Assembly: GCA_023212645.1 (NCBI GenBank)
Contig: JALBYC010000002.1
Coordinates: 1,020,305 to 1,084,304, forward strand
Reading direction: 5' to 3'
Length of the DNA stretch: 64,000 nt
DNA from: Farysia itapuensis
Taxonomy: Eukaryota; Basidiomycota; Ustilaginomycetes; Ustilaginales; Ustilaginaceae
This document shows, piece after piece, positions 37,108 through 45,728 of the stretch. The stretch's first letter is position 1; each line of letters starts with the position of its first letter. The translations under genes were made by a program, and so were the position numbers. A model generated the notes under the pieces. The model was not told the origin of the DNA. It made no database searches and saw nothing but the letters and a program-made list of their open reading frames with translations.

Positions 37108-38724
37108 ATGCAGTCGGCCGGTGGATTCATGATCGATGACCTGGCCTCTGTCTTTGAGATCGAAGAGGCTCACGGAGCGCTTCCAAGACAGGAGCGTGCA
37201 AGAGACAATGTGATTGAAGACGAGGTCGCTACGCCGAAACAGCTGTCGCCCAAGCAGGAGGCCAAATTACGGTCCTTTCTCGATGCATCTCTCGACACAC
37301 TCAGCCGCGGTTACAGGAAGCGCTTTGACCCCACATCTCCACTCAAGACCCTAACTCTCTATCTGACAGAGTGGAGGCGTGTGATCAGCGTTCTGGCCCG
37401 CGTTCCGCCTTACGGAAGTGGAAGCACCAATCTGCTCGTCTCGTATCTGCTCCGGTGCTCGACCGAGTTATGTGACGGAATAGCAGGCTACGGCCTTGCC
37501 ATGGGAATCGAACAGTACAGAAGGGATGCCAAGCTGAAAGAGGCGCATGCTGATTCGGATCAGCCGACGGTTGACGACAGCGAGGCGGACGACGAGGAAG
37601 ACCGACGGCTAGTCACAAAATTGCGCCATCGGCAGCTCAACCTTGTTCTCCAGACTCTAGACCTTGTCGATCGAATCTGGGCGGCCATTCTACGCGGTAA
37701 TCTCATCAATTTTCCCGCGTCATTGGCCCACTCGGTTGCAACTTTCTCTGACCAAGAGGACAATAGCGACGCTGACCCGACGGCAGCCGCTCCATTTCGT
37801 TCCACATTGCAAGCCGCTAGGTTGACGACTAGCTTTGTTGCATCTCCTGCCGTACATCAACATGGCTCGCATGGACGTGAGAGTCTTCCTGTTCATGGCG
37901 GCAAAGGACACAGGACGGTGGGAGTTACTGATCAGGTCAGACTGCGCAACATAGCAATATCCTCTCGAGACAAATTGTTTGCGTGGATGAGGAACGAACT
38001 GGACGCACCTCCTCCACCCACGCTAGAAACAGACCCAGGTCAAGAACCTGCAGACAACACAATCGAGGGGATCTACACAAAACCACTGGCACAGACATTC
38101 GATGTTCCGGCTTCAACCGAAGATATAGAGAGTGATAGCGTAATCAGCGGCCAAGAGCCAGACATGGAGGAGGTCGACATTCAGGAAGCCGAAAAGGAGA
38201 CAGAAGGTTACGATCGAAAGGACGACACCGCCGAGCATCGCCACTTCCAGGACTTGTTCGATCGCAAAATTGACCCCGATGAAGACGAAGACAGCGACGA
38301 AGACGATGGCACAACACGTGAACAGGAAGCTGACAATGACGACGCACTAGGGGCATCCGTAGCTGGATCGATTTCAGCAGTCAGGAATGAAGTCGGAGAC
38401 AGACACAAACGCAAACGAGACGATGTAGGTCGAGACGCCATCGCCGTAGATGCTTCCACAGGCCCGAGCAAACGACTCCAGATCAGCGAACCGAATCAAC
38501 AATCGAATGGAATGAGCCACTCTGAAATTGGCTCTTTGGACCTCGACTTGTCGGCAGGTGTGGGAAGGTGGGACCTTGCCTTCACACGTCTCTTTTCCAA
38601 GACTCTGCGCACCCTCAGCGACCTTTCCGAAGTCTCAGGAAAGAAGGCCCAGCCCAAAACTTCTTCTACATCGCGTGATCAGGTCGTTGCTGGCACAGAA
38701 CGAGAGGACGCTGATGAAGAATAA
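37108..38724 (+). CDS. Conserved-looking protein of unknown function
   Basis: 538 residues, ATG at 37108, one frame. Not recognised. Residues ~50-140 look helical and folded (EAKLRSFLDASLDTLSRGYRKRF, LTLYLTEWRRVISVLARVPPYG, LLVSYLLRCSTELCDGIAGYGLAM), and again at ~175-210 (HRQLNLVLQTLDLVDRIWAAILRGNLI). The second half is acidic and disordered, with a long Asp/Glu region (~345-415: DPDEDEDSDEDDGTT) followed by a basic stretch (RHKRKRDDVGRD) that may be a nuclear signal. A folded helical N-domain with an acidic-then-basic tail suggests a nuclear or nucleolar scaffold, but that is inference. Its stop lies 29 bp from the stop of the convergent SDR gene. Confidence 0.8.
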   Translation: MQSAGGFMIDDLASVFEIEEAHGALPRQERARDNVIEDEVATPKQLSPKQEAKLRSFLDASLDTLSRGYRKRFDPTSPLKTLTLYLTEWRRVISVLARVPPYGSGSTNLLVSYLLRCSTELCDGIAGYGLAMGIEQYRRDAKLKEAHADSDQPTVDDSEADDEEDRRLVTKLRHRQLNLVLQTLDLVDRIWAAILRGNLINFPASLAHSVATFSDQEDNSDADPTAAAPFRSTLQAARLTTSFVASPAVHQHGSHGRESLPVHGGKGHRTVGVTDQVRLRNIAISSRDKLFAWMRNELDAPPPPTLETDPGQEPADNTIEGIYTKPLAQTFDVPASTEDIESDSVISGQEPDMEEVDIQEAEKETEGYDRKDDTAEHRHFQDLFDRKIDPDEDEDSDEDDGTTREQEADNDDALGASVAGSISAVRNEVGDRHKRKRDDVGRDAIAVDASTGPSKRLQISEPNQQSNGMSHSEIGSLDLDLSAGVGRWDLAFTRLFSKTLRTLSDLSEVSGKKAQPKTSSTSRDQVVAGTEREDADEE

Positions 38725-38753
38725 CATGACTATCATATACTGGCCGAAGCCCA

Positions 38754-39905
38754 TCAGTATGCGTACTTCTTCCGTGCTTTCTGCGCTATGAAGCTGGGCG
38801 CAATTTTGTCGACCCAGGTGGCGAAGCTGTAAAGAGCAGGCATCGTGACGATGCCCTCATTGCAGCGATCGACAGCAAAGATGGTCTTGCTGGCGACTTC
38901 TTTGGACGTCAGCATAGTTTCTCCTTTGACCCAAGCTAGATCTTCCGGCATTTCCTTGGACGACTTGTCGAGATCCACAGCTGAGTGTCTGAAAGAGCTG
39001 GCGATAGTCCCTGGACATATAGCGACGAAGCGTACGAGGGACCGTCGCATCCCAGGCGAAGTAGAAGCCACTTCGCTATGCGCCTTGCATTCGATGGCCA
39101 CCGAGCGGAACAGAGACAATTGGGCAGCCTTAGTCGCTGCATAGATTGAACGAGTTGGTGTAGCAAAGAGTGCTGCGGCAGATGAGGTAAGAGCTACTGC
39201 CGGCAATGGTGAAGTAGTTTGCAGCATTGGCACAAACGCTGTTAGGCAAATCGCGGTTCCGGATACATTCACATGCGAGGCGCTCGTGACTGCCTTCTCC
39301 ACAGCTTCGAGACCGGCCTTGTCTGGATAAACGGCTTCTGACGTGCTCTTTGATCGACGGATCGGGTCTACTCCAGCAATGCCTAGCAAAGGCAGCAAAG
39401 CTGAGACTCCGAAGCAGATATGCAGAGTGTCGAGACCTTTGAACTTGGCTATCACTTGCTTGCGCAGTCGATCCACATCCTCCGCTTTCGAACAATCCGC
39501 GGCAATGCAGTGGATACGAGTCTCATGTTTGAGCTTGGCTGCATCTCCTGGAGCCTCGTCAGACATGTCGAGCTCTTCGGTACGCTTTGCATGCTCGATG
39601 CAGCGTTGCTTGACAGCCTCGAGACCCTGCTGGTTTCTGCCCACCAGGATGAGGTCACGACAGCCGCGGCCAGCATATTCCATCGCCAAAGCCTCCCCTA
39701 CGCCCTTTTCCGTGGATGCGCCGAGGATCAGCACGCGCTCCTGGTAGATCTTGATCTGCTGTATGCGGGGTCGAGCTGAGAAGTGGAACATGATCGCTAG
39801 TGGGACAGTCAATGCAAGACAAATCAGCGTGCCGATCAGCGAGAAGGCCTTTTGAGAGGGCCTTCCCAGACCCGCCAACTCAAAGAGGTCGATTACTAGG
39901 TCCAT
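38754..39905 (-). CDS. Membrane-anchored short-chain dehydrogenase/reductase
   Basis: 383 residues from the ATG at 39905 (the longer frame starts at TTG). A hydrophobic segment at ~22-42 (SLIGTLICLALTVPLAIMF) should anchor it in the ER or another membrane. The Rossmann fold follows: LGASTEKGVG (61-70, a variant of the TGxxxGxG dinucleotide loop), LILVGR, DCS after beta-4, VNVSGT, and the catalytic set S241/S242, Y255 and K259 (YAATK). The C-terminus ends KKYAY, with lysines at -4 and -5 instead of a canonical KKXX retrieval signal. Substrate unknown. Membrane SDRs of this shape include 3-ketosphinganine and 11-beta-hydroxysteroid-type reductases, but no residue fixes the choice. Confidence 0.85.
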   Translation of the reverse strand: MDLVIDLFELAGLGRPSQKAFSLIGTLICLALTVPLAIMFHFSARPRIQQIKIYQERVLILGASTEKGVGEALAMEYAGRGCRDLILVGRNQQGLEAVKQRCIEHAKRTEELDMSDEAPGDAAKLKHETRIHCIAADCSKAEDVDRLRKQVIAKFKGLDTLHICFGVSALLPLLGIAGVDPIRRSKSTSEAVYPDKAGLEAVEKAVTSASHVNVSGTAICLTAFVPMLQTTSPLPAVALTSSAAALFATPTRSIYAATKAAQLSLFRSVAIECKAHSEVASTSPGMRRSLVRFVAICPGTIASSFRHSAVDLDKSSKEMPEDLAWVKGETMLTSKEVASKTIFAVDRCNEGIVTMPALYSFATWVDKIAPSFIAQKARKKYAY

Positions 39906-40095
39906 GTCGATGGAAGTATCTCGGAGAATCGAGCACGGCTCGTGAAAGAAGTTCTGATGGCGGGTGGCCCGGGTGGAGGTTGGAGAACGTGAGAACCGCT
40001 GTTGCTTACGTGGCTCTGACAGGCTCAACGATTTTCGTTTCTATTTTTTTTGGACAAGTTGAAGTTCTTCTCAGCACACATTTGATCTGGCAAGC
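39906..40095. promoter_or_regulatory. Short divergent promoter, SDR / RPA34
   Basis: 190 bp between divergent ATGs. A T-rich tract lies at 40030-40055. Confidence 0.5.
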
Positions 40096-41067
40096 ATGTC
40101 AAGAGAGACGAGGGCACACTCGATATCGAGCAATAGCTCCGATGTCAGCTCATCAAGCTCCGAGGCAGGAGAAGCCTCGGCATCCACGTCTCGGCTGCCT
40201 GCATCGCGTAATCTCTCAGGCATTGGCTACAGGCCTCCGCGAGGTTTCGACCCGGTAGCGTTCAGCAAGAAGACAAGCGTGCTGAACGAAAAGGCCTTGT
40301 CGAGCGACAAGGGACGAGAGGTATGGGTCTTTCGGATCCCAGCCGGTGTGTCGCCGTCTCAGTTAGACGGCTTGACAATTCAGCTTCCACCGCATGACCT
40401 CGAGTCGTATGACATTTCAAAACCATTGGCGTCATTGCAGACACCAACCGCGACATCGACAAACTTGAACACCTACAATCTTTACATTTCGAAGCCAGAG
40501 CCAAGAAAGAGAAACAAGAAAGCAAGTTCCTCTTTGTCGGAATCACAACTGATCTCCATGGCGGCTGCCGGCACGCTGAACCCGGCGAATCCTGGGAAAA
40601 GCAACGGTCTGGAAGGCAGTGCTGATGTCGCTGCTGGATTGGGAGCAGCAGCCGAGCTCGGTAGTCTTCACCTTCTCGTCCCAGCTGGAGATGGGAGCCA
40701 ACCCGGCAAACTTGTGCCAGGTAAGTGCATCTGAACAGGAGTGGCCTGTACAAGGTAACTGACATTCTGATCCCTCTCAGCCCCGGTCAAGATCTCAAGA
40801 TATTTGCACTTGTCCGTCGTATCGCCAGCCTCTACGGGTATCGGTTCGACCAAGCAGGAAGCTGTGCAGCACACTGTTGCATTCGAAAAGACCAAACGTC
40901 AGCAGCCTTGGGAGCTACTGACCGGCTCATTTCAACCTGCCGGTACGCGAACTGATCCGCACGTGCCGCTGGAGGCTGAGGTCAAGAAACGAAAGAAGGA
41001 GAGCACTCGTACCAGCAAAGACAAAGAACCAAAGTCTCCCAAGAAGGTCAAGAAGGAATCAATCTAG
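40096..41067 (+). CDS. RPA34: RPA34, RNA polymerase I subunit
   Basis: Two exons, 40096-40720 and 40781-41067, with a 60-bp intron (GTAAGT...CTCAG). The splice joins in frame (LVP-A-PVKISRYLHL), giving 303 residues. Rpa34 pairs with Rpa49 in a TFIIF-like heterodimer on Pol I and stimulates rRNA transcription in the nucleolus. The Ser-rich N-terminus is followed by the dimerisation core (GREVWVFRIPAGVSPSQLDGL...), the SKPE segment, LHLLVP, and the second-exon RYLHLSVV strand. The C-tail is very basic (KKRKKESTRTSKDKEPKSPKKVKKE), as in the family. The exon-1 frame runs only four codons past the donor to a stop, which supports the intron. A third ribosome-biogenesis gene in the window after POL5 and SLH1. 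Confidence 0.88.
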
Positions 41068-41316
41068 GTCTTTGACACTGTCGCCATGAATCATTAATGC
41101 GGTCCTCAGGTATCCGTGTGACTTGATTGGGAAAGAAACTAGCGAAAATGGTCTCGGGCGTTTCCGATGAAAGGACCCAACAAAATTGTTTTGTATTGCA
41201 AGGGTCCAGTGTGTGTAGAATGAATAGAAAACTTTGCTTCACGTCCGATATCGATCCTGCAACCTTTCTTCGAAGCTTCCATCCCACTACCAACCACCAC
41301 ACACAATCGCGTTCCG
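41068..41316. promoter_or_regulatory. Intergenic, RPA34 3' end and PDX1 promoter
   Basis: 249 bp between two plus-strand genes. Nothing specific recognised. Confidence 0.4.
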
Positions 41317-42419
41317 ATGTCAGCTCGCAAGATGCTGCTCAGCGCTACGGCGTTGCACTGCGCGCCTTCGTCGCGCTCTGCTGCTCGACAATTGTCTACC
41401 TCAGCTGCGGCACATGCCATCTCGAAATTCACGATGCCAGCCATGTCACCAACCATGACATCCGGTGGAATCGCGACGTGGAAGGTGAAGGAAGGGCAGG
41501 CTTTCTCGGCCGGGGACGTACTGCTCGAGATTGAGACTGATAAAGCTACGATGGATGTAGAGGCGCAGGACGATGGTGTGCTCGCCAAAATCGTCGTCCA
41601 AGATGGGACAAAGGACGTCAACGTTGGCAAGATTATTGCCATGTTGGCGGAAGAAGGTGACGACATCTCGAACGTTGAAGTGCCAAAGGAAGATTCAAAC
41701 CCTTCCGAGAAGGAGTCCAAACCGGCATCATCTGACAAAGAGTCAAAGACAACACCGTCCGAAACAAACTCCAAGTCGAATCCCCAGTCGTCTTCGCAGA
41801 CAGGTGCTTCGACTGGAGCAGCTGCACCATCCTCCTCAGGATCATCCTCCTCCAATGCGGGCGCCCATGCCTCATTTAAAGGTCCTCTGTTCCCTTCTGT
41901 ACAACGTCTGATTGCCGAGAATCACATTGACCAAGCGGAAAGCAAGATCAAAGGCACCGGAATTCGAGGCATGATCACCAAAGGAGATGTGCTCGCCTTC
42001 CTCGGCCAAGCCAAGACACCAACAGGATCGTTCAAAGAACCCAAGGGTGGCATCGCTGTTCTGGGGCCCAAGCAAGCCTCGCCCAAGGGCTCCGCTGGTG
42101 GTAGCTCCGGACCTATCGAGGTAAGTCAGGAATACGGCCACGATTTTGTGATGAGTTCTTCGCTTACAGACTGTGCTTCTTACAGCCTTTTTCGGGAGAC
42201 GCGTTACGATCGCTCATCATTGCCGGCCTTGCCGCCGCTTCTAAAGTTGACAAGAAGCCTGTGCCCTCAACGGTGGCCGCTCCACTAACGGCTCCATTCG
42301 CACAGCATACGGTTGACATTGCCGCAGAAGACCGCACAATGCCTTCCGTGTTCACCAAAGCGGGAGCTGTCCGCAGAGAAGGCATCCGCACTGACGATCC
42401 ACTGTGGGACCTCATCTAG
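41317..42419 (+). CDS. PDX1: PDX1, E3-binding protein of pyruvate dehydrogenase
   Basis: Two exons, 41317-42120 and 42186-42419, with a 65-bp intron (GTAAGT...TTACAG), both in phase 0, giving 345 residues. Mitochondrial presequence ~1-27 (Arg/Ser/Ala-rich). Lipoyl domain ~36-112 with PAMSPTM and the lipoylated lysine K76 in ETDKAT. A Ser/Lys-rich linker follows, then a peripheral-subunit-binding domain ([14 protein letters not shown]...[16 protein letters not shown], ~188-228). No catalytic acetyltransferase domain follows; the C-terminus is short and unique ([11 protein letters not shown]...DPLWDLI). That architecture is Pdx1 (protein X), which tethers dihydrolipoamide dehydrogenase to the complex, rather than E2 itself. 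An alternative acceptor at 42169 exists but was not used. Confidence 0.92.
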
Positions 42420-42712
42420 GCAGTCACGCCATGGCGCAGCGTCAGCAATTGCGAAGTATATCAAAGCAAATCACAGAGTATGTCGGAAAAATTGGCAGTA
42501 TAGACGTATAGACGTATAGATCGTATAGACTTTCGGAAGAATGTTGTGTTAGATTGAGCTACTCAAACTTGATTCACGATTTGTTATCTTTTCGAGAGAA
42601 TAACCGTGAAGGTACTCATATGGTGCTGAAATGTATGCTGCTTACTTGTTCACGACGACCATCTCCAACCCCTCTCGCTTCTAATTTGCCGCAGTCGTCC
42701 TTCTGGAGCAAG
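42420..42712. promoter_or_regulatory. ZAP1 5' region with GTATAGAC repeats and a possible leader intron
   Basis: 293 bp. Four near-identical GTATAGAC units lie at 42498-42530. A branch-like CTAAT and a pyrimidine-rich tract ending in CCGCAG at 42694 look like the 3' end of an intron in the leader. The frame is open here but has ATGs only at 42620 and 42635. Confidence 0.5.
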
Positions 42713-44851
42713 ATGAGCCGCGGCACTCGCTCGGAATCGCCCTGCTCGGTGCGAGAACGTGGTACGCCAAAGCGTCACTGTTCAGTGGTGCCTCGAGTTT
42801 TAGCCAAAGCCTGCCACGACTTCGTCTGTTGCAAGAGTGCTGGCGCTTCATTGCCCTGCTCAGCTGCCGCCAAGTGTCCAGACTGCCTGCCGTGCTCATC
42901 TCCTCTTTCTTCACATGCATCGCCATGCCTCGATGCCAGCCACGTCTCAAGCACATGTACTGAGCCAGTCTGTTCCGCTGCCACCAGCTCGACGACGCCG
43001 CCAGTCTGCGCCGCTGCCGTGCTGCCGTGCTGTGACGCACCCGAATGCGTAGAAAGCCCGTCATCCCCATGCGATGCTAGCGTCTGCGACGCCATTTCGC
43101 CCTGCCCTGCTATCGCCGCTACTTGTTGCACCGACATCGCGTGTGAAGCAGAAGCTGGCGCTTTGGGCTCCGATATCAACATTTGTGACGGACTACTAGC
43201 TGATCCTCTCTGTGATCCACACGGCAAAGGATCCAAGTGCCCCGATTGTAGTGGCTCTGTCAGCGACAAACACGTCTCACGTCAAGGTCGCATGTATAGC
43301 AGCTTCCAAGAGCTTCTCGATTGCTGCTGTTGTTCCATGCCGCCCGCTGCTGATCAGTGCTGTGTCAGTGCCGACGGCCATCACAAAGACGCAAAGCAAG
43401 TTCAGGCTACACGCAGCTCACATTCGCATGTGAGTTCCACTCCCACATCCAACAATCACTCTCAAACGTCCTTGGATATCGAGTTCGAACGCTCTAGATC
43501 CTCGACGGTTTCGACGGCTGTTACGCCGTCCTACGCTGCTTCGCCCATGTATCCGCAATACCACTCGTCCCATCGCCACGAATCGTTCGGATCTTCCCCA
43601 ACAATACTATACGACCTTGTCGGTGAACTGCGGTCATGGGACGACTGCAATTTTGTCCAACCGCATCTACACAATACACAAGGAGGCTGTCTGCCCCCAA
43701 CGGCTACCATGTGCAGCTTGTCTTCCTGCGAGACTGTAGCTCCTCATTCTCACTGGATGCCCACCTCCTCTTTCGCTACTCAGCAGGATAGTCGAACCCA
43801 GGCTTGCCAGTGGGCAGGATGTCAGGAACGCTTTTGGACAGTAGAGGAGCTGGTGGCCCACGTCAACCACTCTCATCTCGCACCTCGTCGACTCGGATTA
43901 GATGCTCCTGTTGGTCTGAGCCCCACATACCCCATGCCAAGCGCAGCACAGAGCCCATCTTTCGCCGATGAGGCCATGCAGTCGCTCGCGTGTCTTTGGG
44001 ACGACTGCCAGCAAGTGCCACAGCCTGTTCAACAAAACCCGACGATGAACGGGCTTGATGTCTGGGTAGGTGAATCACACGTGCCCAACAACAAGCTTTC
44101 GCTAGCCATGCTTCAGCATTTGCTGCACGACCATCTTGGCAAGCAAGACGTCCCAAGGGATCATCTTCTAAGCGCTCCAGAAGCAGCCAAGGACACAAAT
44201 CTTTCCACTTCTGTCACCCACAAACGTCGTCGCTGCGATTCATGTTCGGGCGACGAAGTGGATGACGACACTTTGCGCTGCCGTTGGGAAGGATGTTCTC
44301 AGGTATTTTCCAACCACTCACAGCTGACAGCACACATCACTAGAGTTCATGTCGGAAGCGGCAAGAACGAGTATGAGTGTCGATGGGAAGGTTGCGAGCG
44401 ACACGCCGAGGGTAAGACGTTCTCGCAAAAGCAAAAGGTCTTGCGACACATCCAGACTCACACGGGTGATCGTCCGTTCAAGTGCCAAATGTGCGGCAAG
44501 CGCTTCTCGGAGCCCAACACTCTGGCCCAGCATATCCGTACGCATACGCAAGAAAAGCCGTACGTATGCGATTTCCCAGGATGCGGCAAAGCATTTGCCG
44601 TTGCCGGATCGCTCACCATCCACAAACGCATCCACAGCGGAGTCAAACCGTTTGTCTGTACTTTTCCGGGATGCGACAAGGCCTTTGCGGAGTCTAGTAA
44701 TCTGACCAAGCACATTCGAACGCACACGGGACACAAACCCTTTGAATGTCCAGATTGTGGCAAAGGCTTCAGTCGACCTGACCAGCTCGCGAGGCACCGC
44801 AAGACGCACGAGCGAAAGCTTTTGCCGACAAAACTCAGTATCGGAAGCTGA
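42713..44851 (+). CDS. ZAP1: ZAP1-type zinc-responsive C2H2 transcription factor
   Basis: 712 residues from the ATG at 42713 (ATG 42620 is an alternative; the open frame itself begins at a TTG). Residues 11-217 hold 32 cysteines, including CC pairs, a CCCC run and two CPDC motifs. A first zinc-finger pair (CQWAGC...HVNHSH ~365-388; CLWDDC...HLLHDH ~425-473) corresponds to the zinc-sensing finger pair in activation domain 2 of yeast Zap1. Six C-terminal fingers (~520-700) bind DNA: CRWEGC...HITRVH, CRWEGC...HIQTH, CQMCG...HIRTH, CDFPGC...HKRIH, CTFPGC...HIRTH, CPDCG...HRKTH. Their order and linkers follow Zap1 closely. Expected role: activation of zinc uptake genes in zinc deficiency. No perfect ACCTNNAAGGT-type element was noticed upstream, so autoregulation is not shown. 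Confidence 0.88.
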   Translation: MSRGTRSESPCSVRERGTPKRHCSVVPRVLAKACHDFVCCKSAGASLPCSAAAKCPDCLPCSSPLSSHASPCLDASHVSSTCTEPVCSAATSSTTPPVCAAAVLPCCDAPECVESPSSPCDASVCDAISPCPAIAATCCTDIACEAEAGALGSDINICDGLLADPLCDPHGKGSKCPDCSGSVSDKHVSRQGRMYSSFQELLDCCCCSMPPAADQCCVSADGHHKDAKQVQATRSSHSHVSSTPTSNNHSQTSLDIEFERSRSSTVSTAVTPSYAASPMYPQYHSSHRHESFGSSPTILYDLVGELRSWDDCNFVQPHLHNTQGGCLPPTATMCSLSSCETVAPHSHWMPTSSFATQQDSRTQACQWAGCQERFWTVEELVAHVNHSHLAPRRLGLDAPVGLSPTYPMPSAAQSPSFADEAMQSLACLWDDCQQVPQPVQQNPTMNGLDVWVGESHVPNNKLSLAMLQHLLHDHLGKQDVPRDHLLSAPEAAKDTNLSTSVTHKRRRCDSCSGDEVDDDTLRCRWEGCSQVFSNHSQLTAHITRVHVGSGKNEYECRWEGCERHAEGKTFSQKQKVLRHIQTHTGDRPFKCQMCGKRFSEPNTLAQHIRTHTQEKPYVCDFPGCGKAFAVAGSLTIHKRIHSGVKPFVCTFPGCDKAFAESSNLTKHIRTHTGHKPFECPDCGKGFSRPDQLARHRKTHERKLLPTKLSIGS

Positions 44852-45014
44852 AAGTATCAATTCGTTCCGCCGCAAGGCGCTCACAAACGTTCCCTTGTGC
44901 GGCTTTGTGTTTGACAATGGATTGATAGTACAGAAGCAAACGCCGTTGCTGTTGGACACGATCCCATGGTAAGTCAAGGAAATTGTTTGGTGAGCGCAAG
45001 ACGAGTTCTGAAGC

Positions 45015-45728
45015 CTAGTTCTCGCAAATCTTCTTGTAAGCTTCGGCGGTGAGCAGCGTTTCGAACTCGCCGGGATTGCTGAGCCTGATCTGGCATAGCC
45101 AGCCTGTAACGGGACGAAGAGCTTGGATCAGCAAGGTGAAGGGCAGGAGGCTGCCGCAAGTAACGTACCATCGGACTCTGGCTGCTTGTTGAGCAGGCCT
45201 GGCTCGTCGTTGAGCTTGTCGTTGACCTTCTCAATGTGCCCGGCCACGGGCGCATAGATATCGGATGCCGCTTTGACCTGGTTGGTTCGGAGTTAGATTA
45301 GCATGCAGTGCAACAAGTACTTCGATGTCTTTGACCAACTCACGGATTCAACAGCTCCAATGTCATCTAAGAACAGATGAGGCGAGGAAAGAACGAAGCT
45401 CGTCACCGTCAGCTACGATCCAGCCTAGCGACAGTTTAGCCGACTTACCTCCTTTTGCGACCTCGGATCCCTCTTCGGGCAGTTCGATGAAGACGACATC
45501 GCCCAAGCTCTTCTGGGCGTAGTCGGTGATGCCAACAGTGCCGATGTTGGTAGCGTCATCGTAAGACACCCATTCGTGCTCCTCGGTGAAGCGCTTCTGG
45601 ACAGCCTGGAAGCGAACACTCGAGCTGAATGGCGCTCGAAGCAGTGGCGCAACAGCCGGTCGGGTTGCTCCCGAGCGAAGAATGCTTCTACCTAGCAGAG
45701 GAACAGAAGATCGAAGAGCGGCAATCAT
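45015..45728 (-). CDS. GCV3: Glycine cleavage system H protein (mitochondrial, lipoylated)
   Basis: Four exons on the minus strand: 45449-45728, 45344-45366, 45169-45277 and 45015-45103. Introns of 82, 66 and 65 bp have GT...AG ends and all join in frame, giving 166 residues. Presequence ~1-40 (Arg/Ser/Ala-rich). The H-protein fold follows: [34 protein letters not shown], then [16 protein letters not shown] with lipoylated K103, [17 protein letters not shown] and [11 protein letters not shown]. The protein shuttles the aminomethyl group between the P, T and L proteins. In fungi it also serves as an early lipoyl carrier for other 2-oxoacid dehydrogenases. The 23-nt exon encodes the bend right before the lipoyl lysine, so skipping it would destroy the protein. 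Convergent with ZAP1. Confidence 0.95.

Noticed and set aside
42121..42288. Reading straight through the first PDX1 donor (323-residue product)
   Set aside because: A GTAAGT donor and TTACAG acceptor restore a sensible C-terminus; the read-through tail is not protein-like.
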